Source: an uncultured Collinsella sp.
GTDB taxonomy: Bacteria; Actinomycetota; Coriobacteriia; Coriobacteriales; Coriobacteriaceae
Direction of reading: 5' to 3'
Length of the DNA stretch: 23,080 nucleotides
NCBI GenBank assembly: GCA_902475375.1
Contig: CABRZC010000024.1
Coordinates: 1-23,080 of the forward strand
Shown: positions 7,137-14,538 of the stretch, one piece after another
Layout: every line of letters starts with the position of its first letter
How positions within the stretch are numbered: position 1 is the first letter of the stretch
Made by a program: the position numbers and the translations under genes
Notes under the pieces: generated by a model
Told to the model about the DNA's origin: nothing
Seen by the model: the letters and a program-made list of their open reading frames with translations, nothing else
The model's database searches: none

Positions 7137-7893
7137 CTCAGTGATGAAAATCGAAAGCGCGCGCAAGGCGTTTGGCGGCAATGAGGTGCTCAAGGATATC
7201 TCGCTCGAGGTTAAGCGCGGCGAGGTCGTGGCGATTATCGGACCTTCGGGTGGCGGTAAGTCCACGCTGCTGCGCTGCGCCACGCTGCTCGAGACGCTCG
7301 ACGGTGGCTCGCTCTCGTTTGGCGACCTTGCCGTCGCGACGGATGCGGGCTCGGGCGCGGTGTATGCAAAGGGCGATGTACCTAAACAGGCGCGCTCGCG
7401 GTTTGGTCTGGTGTTTCAGAACTACAACCTGTTCCCGCACTATACCGTGATGAAAAACATCATCGACGCGCCGATCCGCGTGCTTAAGCGCCCGCGCGAG
7501 CAGGCGGAGGCCCGTGCACACGAGCTTATTGCACAGATGGGGCTTGTGGGCAACGAGAACAAGGTACCGTGCGAGCTTTCGGGCGGTCAGCAGCAGCGCG
7601 TGAGTATTGCCCGCGCCTTGGCGCTCGACCCGGAGATTTTGTTCTTTGACGAGCCGACCTCGGCACTCGATCCCGAGCTGACGGCCGAGGTGCTGCGTGT
7701 CATTAAAGACCTTGCCGCGCAGAATATGACGATGGTGATTGTGACCCACGCAATGCAGTTTGCGCGCGATGTTGCCGACCGCGTGGTCTTTATGGATGGC
7801 GGCCGCATTGTCGAGGAGGGTCCTGCCGAGCAGGTCATCGGCCATCCGCGCGAGCAGCGCACCCGTGAGTTCTTGAGCCGTATCGAGGGATAG
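7129..7893 (+). CDS. Amino-acid ABC transporter ATP-binding protein (GlnQ/HisP-like)
   Basis: Cytosolic ATPase that drives the importer, 254 aa. All nucleotide-binding motifs are intact: Walker A GPSGGGKST (38-46), Q-loop Q97 in VFQNYNLFPH, signature LSGGQQQR (150-157), Walker B ILFFDEPTSALDP (170-182) and switch H207 (IVTHAMQFA). Between Walker A and the Q-loop there is a longer loop with DAGSGAVYAKG (72-82), as in some Gram-positive members. I chose the ATG at 7129, which overlaps the permease stop in ATGACTAA; the ATG at 7144 is a possible alternative. It is the last gene of the operon, followed by a terminator. Confidence 0.95.
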   Translation: MTNSVMKIESARKAFGGNEVLKDISLEVKRGEVVAIIGPSGGGKSTLLRCATLLETLDGGSLSFGDLAVATDAGSGAVYAKGDVPKQARSRFGLVFQNYNLFPHYTVMKNIIDAPIRVLKRPREQAEARAHELIAQMGLVGNENKVPCELSGGQQQRVSIARALALDPEILFFDEPTSALDPELTAEVLRVIKDLAAQNMTMVIVTHAMQFARDVADRVVFMDGGRIVEEGPAEQVIGHPREQRTREFLSRIEG

Positions 7894-8202
7894 GCTCAGG
7901 TATTTACTCAACTATTAATTGAGGTGAAGCCGCCGCAGGTCTTACGGTCTGTGGCGGCTTTTGTTTGCATCGACGGGGTTCAATAATCGCCTCACAAGCT
8001 TGTCTCTTCCTCTCGCCGCCTGTATTCATACGTGCGCCGAAAGGTATGCATGGACAGCCGCCCGTGAGGGTAGGGTGGTGGCATAGGACATTTGGAGGGT
8101 GAGTCGGCTCGGCTGCCGACCATGCTGCTCCCGGGATGGCACCGACCGCGAACTCTCCCCGTTGGCGTCGCGCATTGCGCGCGGCCCTGCAAGGAGGTCA
8201 TC
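7894..8202 (+). other. 309-bp intergenic region: terminator, then leader of the EF-G-like gene
   Basis: After the terminator (7927-7967) there are about 235 non-coding bases. A weak promoter candidate is TTGTCT (8000-8005) with TATTCA (8023-8028), 17-base spacing; this would give a ~170-base leader. A small hairpin (GTCGGC/GCCGAC around 8103-8120) lies in that leader. No riboswitch class was recognised. The leader ends in the strong ribosome binding site AAGGAGGT at 8191-8198. Confidence 0.4.
7927..7967 (+). terminator. Intrinsic terminator of the ABC operon
   Basis: A 12-bp stem (AAGCCGCCGCAG at 7927-7938 with CTGTGGCGGCTT at 7949-7960, one G-T pair) and a 10-nt loop, followed by TTTTGTTT. 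Confidence 0.88.
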
Positions 8203-10278
8203 ATGGGTGCTCCCAAGACCGGTAACGTAAGGAACGTGGTGCTCGTAGGCCAAGGCGGGGTGGGCAAGACTTCACTCGCCGAAGCCATGCTCCACCTTTC
8301 CGGCAAGACCGCCCGCCTGGGCGGCCACGACGGCACCAAGCCCACGCTCGACTATGACCCCGAAGAGGTCAAGCGTGCATTTTCCATCTCGACGACCATT
8401 GCACCGATCGACTGGAAGGGCGCGCGCATCAATGTGCTCGATGCCCCGTGCTACCCCGATTTTATCGGTGACGCCTATGCCGCGATGAGCGTCTGCGAGA
8501 CGGCTCTGTTTGTGGTCGACGCCGAGGCCGGCCCGCAGCCCACGACGGTTAAGCTCTGGTATGCCGCCGAGGACCTACGTCTGGCGCGTGCGGTGTTCGT
8601 AAACCGCCTGTCGCGCTCCGAAGCCAGCTTTGCGACCACGATGGACCTGCTGCAGGAGCGCTTTGGCACGCGCCTGGGCGCCGTGACCCTTCCCTGGGGC
8701 GAGGGCGAGGACTTTGACGGCATCATCGACCTGGTGCGCATGAAGGCGCGCCATTGCAACGGCACCGAAGCCGTTGAGTCGGAGATTCCCGAGGAGTATC
8801 GTGCCCAGGCCGAGGAGGCCCATGATCATCTGTGCGAGCTGGTGGCCGAGGCCGACGATGAGCTGATGATGAAGTACCTGGAAGGCGAGGAGACGCTGAC
8901 GCAGGAGGAGCTTGAGGGCTTGCTGTCGAAGGCGATTGCCGAGCGCATCTTTGTGCCGGTCTTTGCGGGCGATTGCATTAAGGAGCAGGGCGTCAACTCG
9001 CTGATGGACGACATTGCCACGTACTTCCCGGCGCCGACCGACTACGGCGAGATGCCGCTTATCGACGGCGATTCGCTCAAGATTTCGAGCGACGATGACC
9101 GTCCGGTGGCGTTTGTGTTTAAGACCCTGGCCGATCCGCAGCAGGGTCGCATCAGCTTTATCAAGGTGCTGACGGGTACGCTTGAGCCGGGTCTTGAGCT
9201 GATCAACGCGCGTACCCGCAAGGGCGACCGTCTGGCTCACCTGTATGTGATGTGCGGCCGCGACATGACCGAGGTCGGTCACGCCTATGCCGGCGACATT
9301 ATCGTGGCACCCAAGCTGGCGGCCGAGACGGGCGATACGCTCTCGATTACCGGCAAGGTCGAGGCTGCGGCGTTTAAGTTCCCCAACTCGCAGTACCGCA
9401 TTGCCATCGAGGCCGAGAATCGCGGCGACGAAGAGAAGCTCTACACGTTTATCGAGAAGGCCTGCAAGGCCGATCCGACCATGAGCATCGACCGCGACGA
9501 GGAGACCGGCCAGACCATTATCTCCGCCGTTGGTGAGGCGCAGGTTTCGGTGCTGCTCAATCGTTTGGAGGATCGCACCAAGGTCGTAGCCAAGAGCGTG
9601 CCGATCCGCATTCCGTATCGCGAGACCATCCGCCGCACGGCGAGCGCCCAGGGTCGCCACAAGAAGCAAACCGGTGGCGCCGGTCAGTACGGCGACTGCT
9701 GGCTGCGCGTGGAGCCGCTCATTGGGCCCGACGGCACGAGCGATGGCTATGAGTTTGTGGACGAGGTCGTGGGCGGCCGCATTCCGCGCTCGCTGATCCC
9801 CGCCGTGGACAAGGGTGTCCAGGAGACCATGAAGGACGGTATTATTGCCGGCTATCCGCTCACGGGCATTCGCGTGGCTGTGTACGACGGCTCGTATCAC
9901 AGCGTCGACTCCAACGAGATGGCGTTTCGCGCGGCGGCCCGCATCGGTCTGCGCAAGGCGTGTGCCGATGCCGACCCGGTGGTGCTGGAGCCCATCGAGG
10001 AAATCACGGTGACCATTCCCGAGAGCTACGCCGGCGCCGTGATGGGCGACATCTCGGCATCGCGCGGTCGCGTGACGGGCATGGAGACCGATGAGCGCGG
10101 CGATACCGTGGTCATTGCCCAGGCACCTCTCGCCGAGCTGACGGATTACTCGACGCGCCTGCGCTCTATCACGCGCGGCACGGGCGACTTTACCATGAAG
10201 CCCGCTGGCTACGAGCAGGTGCCTTATGACGTTCAGGCCAAGCTGGTCGAGCGCTATGAGGAGGGTCGCGCTAAGTAG
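8203..10278 (+). CDS. Elongation factor G-like protein (EF-G2 type) with degenerate GTPase motifs
   Basis: Paralogue of translation elongation factor G with a complete five-domain layout, 691 aa. The G domain has a P-loop GQGGVGKT (16-23) in place of EF-G's AHIDAGKT. The G3 motif, normally DTPGHVDF, reads DAPCYPDF (80-87), losing the glycine that senses the gamma-phosphate. The G4 motif NKxD reads NRLS (134-137). Domain II (about 290-375), domain III, domain IV (GGAGQYGDCWLRV, DGSYHSVDS) and domain V (PIEEITVTIPESYAGAVMGD) are all recognisable. The ATG at 8203 is set by AAGGAGGT five bases upstream; the longer in-frame TTG at 8092 has no support. Related actinobacterial proteins such as mycobacterial FusA2 have no settled role. 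It is unlikely to be the housekeeping EF-G; a regulatory or ribosome-stress role is inference. Confidence 0.88.
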   Translation: MGAPKTGNVRNVVLVGQGGVGKTSLAEAMLHLSGKTARLGGHDGTKPTLDYDPEEVKRAFSISTTIAPIDWKGARINVLDAPCYPDFIGDAYAAMSVCETALFVVDAEAGPQPTTVKLWYAAEDLRLARAVFVNRLSRSEASFATTMDLLQERFGTRLGAVTLPWGEGEDFDGIIDLVRMKARHCNGTEAVESEIPEEYRAQAEEAHDHLCELVAEADDELMMKYLEGEETLTQEELEGLLSKAIAERIFVPVFAGDCIKEQGVNSLMDDIATYFPAPTDYGEMPLIDGDSLKISSDDDRPVAFVFKTLADPQQGRISFIKVLTGTLEPGLELINARTRKGDRLAHLYVMCGRDMTEVGHAYAGDIIVAPKLAAETGDTLSITGKVEAAAFKFPNSQYRIAIEAENRGDEEKLYTFIEKACKADPTMSIDRDEETGQTIISAVGEAQVSVLLNRLEDRTKVVAKSVPIRIPYRETIRRTASAQGRHKKQTGGAGQYGDCWLRVEPLIGPDGTSDGYEFVDEVVGGRIPRSLIPAVDKGVQETMKDGIIAGYPLTGIRVAVYDGSYHSVDSNEMAFRAAARIGLRKACADADPVVLEPIEEITVTIPESYAGAVMGDISASRGRVTGMETDERGDTVVIAQAPLAELTDYSTRLRSITRGTGDFTMKPAGYEQVPYDVQAKLVERYEEGRAK

Positions 10279-10313
10279 CGCGTGACTTTGCCTGCAACAT
10301 ATATGCCGATGTA

Positions 10314-10348
10314 AGGGCCGCTCTGGGCAATCCAGGGCGGCCCTTTTT
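10314..10348 (+). terminator. Intrinsic terminator of the EF-G-like gene
   Basis: A 13-bp stem (AGGGCCGCTCTGG at 10314-10326 with CCAGGGCGGCCCT at 10332-10344, one G-T pair), a five-base loop and a run of five T (10344-10348). Confidence 0.9.
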
Positions 10349-10392
10349 GATCCCCAGCGGGGTTGCAAATCGGTTCTTGTCGTGGCTCGGGG

Positions 10393-11376
10393 CTAGTCCC
10401 CCGAGGCCTGATTGCGGCCGGTGGCGTAGTCGATCTGCACGTGCGGCTGCAGGTTGTAGCAGTACGCGTGGAAGCAGAGGGTCTTGCCGTGGTCCTCGAT
10501 CGATTGTGCTTCCAGACGAACGCCACGACAGACGAGTTCCTCTTCGTTATACATGGGCGTGACGCGGTAGAGCACATGGTTGCCCGTGTCGCGGATGTAG
10601 CCGAGAATCTGCTCCTCAAACGGCAGCATGCCCGTTTCGTTGAGATAGCGCGTGCCGGTGAGGAGATTTTTGCGGTTGGCGTTTTCGCCGCAGAGCGACC
10701 AGGCGATGAGGTGGCAGCGGTTGTAGAGGCTCTGGCCCGGAATAAAGTCGTAGCGCTGCTGGTGCCAACCGGCAGGATGGATACGCGAGATATCGCCGCG
10801 CTCGCCTTGACCGAGTGATTCGGGGCCCACGCAGGCGAGTGCTTTGCGGGTGCGGCCCAGGCTGTCGAGCTTGGAGAACTTCTTAAAGCAGCCCTCTTCG
10901 GTGGCGCGCTCGTATTCATCGAGCGTGAATGACGGTGTGCCGAGCGGGTGCGTGCTGTCGGCGCGAAGGGCAACGTAGGGGTTGCCGGCGTAGTCGGGAA
11001 TGCTGCTGAGATAAACACCGCGGGCGCGGTTGAGGTCGGGGTTTTCAACCTCGTCGATGGGGGTGGCGGCGCTGTCCTCGGCAACGTTGCCGTTGTTGTT
11101 GGTCGTGGCGGATTCGGAGCCATCGCCAGAGTCCTGGCCGTTTTGAGGGCCCGGGGAGCTCGCCGTTCCCGATTCGAGCCGAGCGACCAGGTCTGCCTCG
11201 TCCTCGGTGCGGCTGGGACTCTCGTTTTGCTTTTCGGCCAGAGCCGCCGCCTGTTCATTGCTTTGCGGCGACAGCAGCTTGGGAGCTCCGTCGAGCGATC
11301 CCGTAAACAGCGCAAACCCCAGCACCACGGCGGTGCCGATGGAAAGTACTTGCTTGTAGGTGGACTTGCGCGACAT
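10393..11376 (-). CDS. Secreted or membrane-anchored DNA/RNA non-specific endonuclease
   Basis: 327 aa, related to streptococcal-type beta-beta-alpha-metal nucleases (EndA/Spd style). Residues 8-27 form a hydrophobic signal or anchor helix after a basic MSRKSTYK. Residues ~35-110 are a polar, acidic, Ser/Asn/Gln-rich linker ending in DEVENPDL. The nuclease domain follows, with the core YNRCHLIAWSL (catalytic H222, NRCH in place of the classical DRGH) and NRKNLLTGTRYLN (234-246), which should supply the metal-binding Asn. It could serve in nutrient scavenging, competition or DNA uptake; the sequence cannot decide. The ATG at 11376 follows AGGAG. An extended -10 (TGCTAGACT) lies about 40 bases upstream on the minus strand, so it may have its own promoter. 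Confidence 0.85.
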   Translation of the reverse strand: MSRKSTYKQVLSIGTAVVLGFALFTGSLDGAPKLLSPQSNEQAAALAEKQNESPSRTEDEADLVARLESGTASSPGPQNGQDSGDGSESATTNNNGNVAEDSAATPIDEVENPDLNRARGVYLSSIPDYAGNPYVALRADSTHPLGTPSFTLDEYERATEEGCFKKFSKLDSLGRTRKALACVGPESLGQGERGDISRIHPAGWHQQRYDFIPGQSLYNRCHLIAWSLCGENANRKNLLTGTRYLNETGMLPFEEQILGYIRDTGNHVLYRVTPMYNEEELVCRGVRLEAQSIEDHGKTLCFHAYCYNLQPHVQIDYATGRNQASGD

Positions 11377-11461
11377 TGAGGCTCCTGGATGGACGGTTGG
11401 GAATCTACCAGTCTAGCAGGAGCCGGCAGGGGCCGTTCTATCGAACAAATACTTAAGATTT

Positions 11462-11490
11462 GGGACAAACACTCCTGATTTATTTGTCCC
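11462..11490 (-). terminator. Hairpin after the LacI-family gene
   Basis: GGGACAAA (11462-11469) pairs with TTTGTCCC (11483-11490) around a 13-base loop, starting six bases after the regulator's stop codon. No T-run follows on the minus strand, so it may be a weak terminator or a small repeat instead. Confidence 0.45.
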
Positions 11491-11495
11491 GCGGT

Positions 11496-12506
11496 CTAGA
11501 TCGAGGTGGAGTCGAGCCAGTTGAGCTTGCACTCGAGAATGCGCTGCTCGCCGGGTTCGCTGCTGCCGTCAAGTAGGGCGAGCAGCATCTCGGCTGCTTC
11601 GCGACCTTCCTGGTCGACGGGCTCGATGATGGTGGAGACGGTCGGTGTGGTGAGATTAGTCCAGTCTTCGCAGTTGAGTCCCAAAAGGCCGATTTGCTGC
11701 GGAAGCAGATGGGCCATGGGCTGAAGTGCCTTGTAGACGCGGGGGAGCGCCCATTGGTTTTGTACGAAGATGAGCGTACGCTTGGCGGGGTTGAATTTGT
11801 ATTTAAAGTATTCGGTGAGCTCGTTGATTGACGGCTTGTTGTGATCGATGGGGATGGCTTTGTAGAGCTGCCCATTCGCGGCTAATGCCTCGGCATATCC
11901 CTGAAAACGTTCCATGCGGGTGCGCATTTCGGTCATATTGGCGGCAATGGAGAAAAAGTCCTCGTAGCCGGCATCGAGAAGCGCCTGCGTGGCGTTGTAC
12001 ACGCCGTCGTAAAGGTTGGTTTTGATCCAGCTGGTACCTGGGCTATAGATGGCCGCATCGAAAAAGACGACCGGCTTGCCGGCACGCCTAATGCGGTCGT
12101 GCACGGCTTTGAAGTTTGCCGTGGGCTGGATGATAAAGCCATCGACGCCCAACGAGAGCATCTTGTCGACGTACATGAGCTCGGTCTCGGGGTTAAAGTT
12201 GCTCGTGCAAACGACCGTCTGGTAGCCCGCGGGGAGCATGACCTGCTCCATGCCATTGAGAACGAGCCCCGCCCATTTGTTGGTGTTATCCAAAATGATG
12301 ATGGCGATGACGTGGGTCTGCTTGCCGGTGAGCGTTTGCGCTTGGGCGTTGGGAACGTATCCGAGTTCCTTGATGACGCGCGCAATCTTTGTCTGCGTCT
12401 TCTCGCTAAGCTTTTCTCGTTTGTCGTTGAGGTAATACGAGACGCTTGCCGTCGAGGTTCCCGCCTCTCGAGCGACGTCTGCAATCGTAACGCGCTGTTT
12501 TGCCAC
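11496..12506 (-). CDS. LacI/GalR-family transcriptional regulator (KdgR-like)
   Basis: DNA-binding repressor with a sugar-binding domain, 336 aa. The N-terminal helix-turn-helix is RVTIADVAREAGTSTASVSY, followed by the hinge VPNAQAQTLTGKQTHVIAII and a periplasmic-binding-like effector domain (NKWAGLVLNGMEQVMLPAGYQ, SLGVDGFIIQPT, LLGLNCEDWTNLTTPTVSTI). This pattern is closest in feel to KdgR-type regulators of carbohydrate genes. I set the start at the GTG at 12506, seven bases after GGAAGGAG; the ATG at 12542 would add 12 non-conserved residues. It is divergent from the PTS operon across 415 bp, so it most likely controls that operon in response to the imported sugar phosphate. Confidence 0.9.
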   Translation of the reverse strand: MAKQRVTIADVAREAGTSTASVSYYLNDKREKLSEKTQTKIARVIKELGYVPNAQAQTLTGKQTHVIAIIILDNTNKWAGLVLNGMEQVMLPAGYQTVVCTSNFNPETELMYVDKMLSLGVDGFIIQPTANFKAVHDRIRRAGKPVVFFDAAIYSPGTSWIKTNLYDGVYNATQALLDAGYEDFFSIAANMTEMRTRMERFQGYAEALAANGQLYKAIPIDHNKPSINELTEYFKYKFNPAKRTLIFVQNQWALPRVYKALQPMAHLLPQQIGLLGLNCEDWTNLTTPTVSTIIEPVDQEGREAAEMLLALLDGSSEPGEQRILECKLNWLDSTSI

Positions 12507-12921
12507 AGCGACTCCTTCCGACAGATGAGCATTTTCCAACATGATGACTTTGAGTCTTGGTGAGGGATGCGCTTCGGTGAGCGACCTTTTCCTTTCATAT
12601 GAGTATGCAACAAATGCGGTATACGGGTGGGGTCGAAATTTGTGACCGGCATGCGTATCTGCCGTCTACCGAGAAAATCAAATACTTCTTGACTTTTGAA
12701 ATCGAGGGTAAAATCGCAGGATTCATTTTTGGTTAAACGCATAACTAAATAGCGTAACCAACGCTCTGACCTGCGCGTTTACCGAAATAAGCTGGCATTA
12801 AGAAAATTGAGCACCTATATTGGTCTTGTCGAAAAGACAGCAAGTCCAAACGGCAGGGGATGCTCCGGAGGCCTCCGCAAACGGTGTCTTGCGCACGCAA
12901 CTCTATGAAAAGAGGGAAGCA
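12507..12921. other. 415-bp divergent control region of the regulator and the PTS operon
   Basis: No gene is visible. It should contain both divergent promoters. TTGACT (12689-12694) and TAAAAT (12709-12714) occur on the plus strand but are only 14 bases apart, so I do not call them a promoter. A 15-bp palindrome with perfect 5-bp arms, AGCGTaaccaACGCT, lies at 12751-12765. Inverted sequences GGTTAAACGC (12731-12740) and GCGTTTACCG (12774-12783) flank it. This cluster is the best operator candidate for the LacI-type protein. A long leader separates it from the EIIBC start. Confidence 0.5.
12731..12783. promoter_or_regulatory. Candidate operator cluster for the LacI-family regulator
   Basis: A central AGCGT-N5-ACGCT palindrome (12751-12765) is flanked by GGTTAAACGC and the roughly inverted GCGTTTACCG. 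Spacing between the flanking motifs would allow cooperative binding by a dimer pair. The assignment rests only on symmetry and position upstream of the operon. Confidence 0.35.
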
Positions 12922-14394
12922 ATGAAGATCGTAGGCGTTGCCGCCTGTACCGTGGGTATCGCCCACACGTATATGGCCCAGAAGGCGATTCAGGATGAAT
13001 GCGCCGCCCGTGGCATCGAGTGCAAGGTCGAGGCTCAGGGTGGCCTGGGTATCGAGAATGAGCTCACGCAGGAAGACGTGGACTCCGCCGACCTGGTCCT
13101 GGAGTCCGTCGACGTGGGTGTCGAGAACGAGGACCGTTTTGAGCAGAAGATGGCCGAGGGCAAGTTCCTGAAGGTCGGTACCTCGGATGTAATCGCCGAT
13201 CCGGTCAAGATCATCGACCAGGCTGTTGAGATTATCAAGGCGACGGGTGGCGCCGTTGACGCGCCCAAGGCCGAGGCCAAGGCAGAGAAGAAGGCCGTCT
13301 CCGCTGCCCCGCAGGCCCCGACACCGGCGTCCAAGCAGTCTATCTTTGCCGATCCTGGCAAGACGCTGCTCAATGCATTCAATACCGGCGTTTCCTATTT
13401 TATCCCCATTGTCGTTATCGGTGGCGTGTTCCTCGCCTTCTCGTTGGCATCCGGTACCGCCGGCGCCAACGGCATGGAGGTTACGAATCCGCTGATGGTG
13501 AGCCTTAACACCATCGGCATGGCCGGCATCTCCATGATGATTCCGGTGCTTGCGGCTTACATCTCCTACTCGATGGCCGGCAAGCCCGCGCTCGCCCCCG
13601 GTTTTGTCCTGGGCTACCTGGTCAACAACGCAGTCGTCACCCCGAGCGGCAACAGTGTTTCGACCGGCTTCTTGGGCGCCATGATTATGGCTGTCATCTG
13701 CGGTTACTTTGTCCGCTGGATGAAGACCTGGAAGGTCAACAACACCATCCAGACCATCATGCCGATCTTGATCATCCCGATTCTGACCTCGCTCGTCCTG
13801 GGCATGGCCTACATCTACATCCTGGCCACGCCGCTTGGCTTTGTGATGGATTGGCTCACCAGCGTGCTCGGTAGCCTGCAGGGCGGCTCCGCCGTCGTCC
13901 TGGGCCTGGTCATTGGCGTTATGACCGCCTTCGATATGGGTGGCCCCATCAACAAGACCGCTTCGACCTTTACTATGGCCATCATGGCCTCCGGCATCTA
14001 CGGCCCTAACGGTATGTTCCGCGTCGCCGTCGCCATTCCCCCGATCGCCTGTGGCCTCGCTGCGCTCATCGCCAAGAATAAGTTCGATGACGCCGACCGT
14101 CAGATGGGTATCTCCGCACTGTTCATGGGCTGCATCGGCATTACCGAGGGCGCTATCCCCTTCGCGGTCAAGGACCTTGGCCACACCCTGCCCGGCATCT
14201 GCATCGGCTCTGCCGTGGGTGCGGCGCTCGCCGCCTTCCAGGGTATCGACTGCTACGTCCCGCACGGTGGCTTTATCGTCGCCCTTGCCACCAACAACGT
14301 CGCGCTGTTCTGCCTGGACATCGTGATTGGCTCCGTGGTCGCCGCTGCAATCCTGATTGCCATGAAGCCCACGCTCGATAAGCAGGCCAAGTAA
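12922..14394 (+). CDS. PTS fructose-family transporter subunit EIIBC
   Basis: Membrane transporter that imports and phosphorylates a sugar, 490 aa. The EIIB domain (1-~105) carries the phospho-cysteine C9 in AACTVGIAHTYMA; most fructose EIIB proteins read CPTGIAHT, so the residues just after the Cys differ here. An Ala/Lys/Pro linker (~110-140) leads to the EIIC membrane domain (~141-490) with DMGGPINKTAST, the substrate-site ITEGAIPFA and multiple hydrophobic helices. The ATG at 12922 follows AGAGGGA. There is no fused EIIA; a separate EIIA closes the same operon. The absence of a FruK-type 1-phosphofructokinase, and the downstream genes, suggest the sugar is not ordinary fructose handled as fructose-1-phosphate. 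EI and HPr must come from elsewhere. Confidence 0.93.
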   Translation: MKIVGVAACTVGIAHTYMAQKAIQDECAARGIECKVEAQGGLGIENELTQEDVDSADLVLESVDVGVENEDRFEQKMAEGKFLKVGTSDVIADPVKIIDQAVEIIKATGGAVDAPKAEAKAEKKAVSAAPQAPTPASKQSIFADPGKTLLNAFNTGVSYFIPIVVIGGVFLAFSLASGTAGANGMEVTNPLMVSLNTIGMAGISMMIPVLAAYISYSMAGKPALAPGFVLGYLVNNAVVTPSGNSVSTGFLGAMIMAVICGYFVRWMKTWKVNNTIQTIMPILIIPILTSLVLGMAYIYILATPLGFVMDWLTSVLGSLQGGSAVVLGLVIGVMTAFDMGGPINKTASTFTMAIMASGIYGPNGMFRVAVAIPPIACGLAALIAKNKFDDADRQMGISALFMGCIGITEGAIPFAVKDLGHTLPGICIGSAVGAALAAFQGIDCYVPHGGFIVALATNNVALFCLDIVIGSVVAAAILIAMKPTLDKQAK

Positions 14395-14408
14395 ACCTTT
14401 AAGGACTC

Positions 14409-14469
14409 CGGTTGTGCGGAGGGATGGATTTGACTCCGCACAACCGCCCCTACACAACAAAATCCATCC
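14409..14469 (+). ncRNA. Structured intercistronic RNA (overlapping hairpin and long-range pairing)
   Basis: A perfect 13-bp stem (14409-14421 with 14434-14446) encloses a 12-base loop, GGATGGATTTGA. Ten of the loop bases (14422-14431) are perfectly complementary to AAATCCATCC at 14460-14469. The two pairings are arranged as an H-type pseudoknot or as alternative folds. The structure lies between the EIIBC stop and the GatZ-like start, 70-130 bases upstream of the latter. No T-run follows, so it is not a simple terminator. Confidence 0.55.
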
Positions 14470-14538
14470 GTACTGATAGGGCCCGCATCTGGGTCCCAGG
14501 GAACTTTTGTCAAAAATCCTCTGGAGAAGGAGAACAAA

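Noticed and set aside
8046..8102. Short leader peptide starting at 8046 (18 codons with two adjacent Trp) upstream of the EF-G-like gene
   Set aside because: The purine-rich stretch AAAGG is only one base from the ATG, there are no alternative terminator/antiterminator folds, and no amino-acid biosynthesis gene follows.
8092..8202. Upstream extension of the EF-G-like protein from a TTG
   Set aside because: The added 37 residues do not resemble EF-G, and AAGGAGGT is perfectly placed for the ATG at 8203.
8575..10368. Long minus-strand open frame antisense to the EF-G-like gene
   Set aside because: Same composition effect; the sequence is Arg/His/Leu-rich without motifs, and the plus strand encodes a complete five-domain protein.
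10254..11468. Alternative long minus-strand frame over the nuclease gene
   Set aside because: It is a Ser/Thr/Arg/Pro-rich shadow of the nuclease frame, which has a signal segment and catalytic motifs.
12689..12714. TTGACT and TAAAAT as the PTS operon promoter
   Set aside because: The 14-base spacing is too short for a normal sigma-70 promoter; kept only as a remark in the control region.
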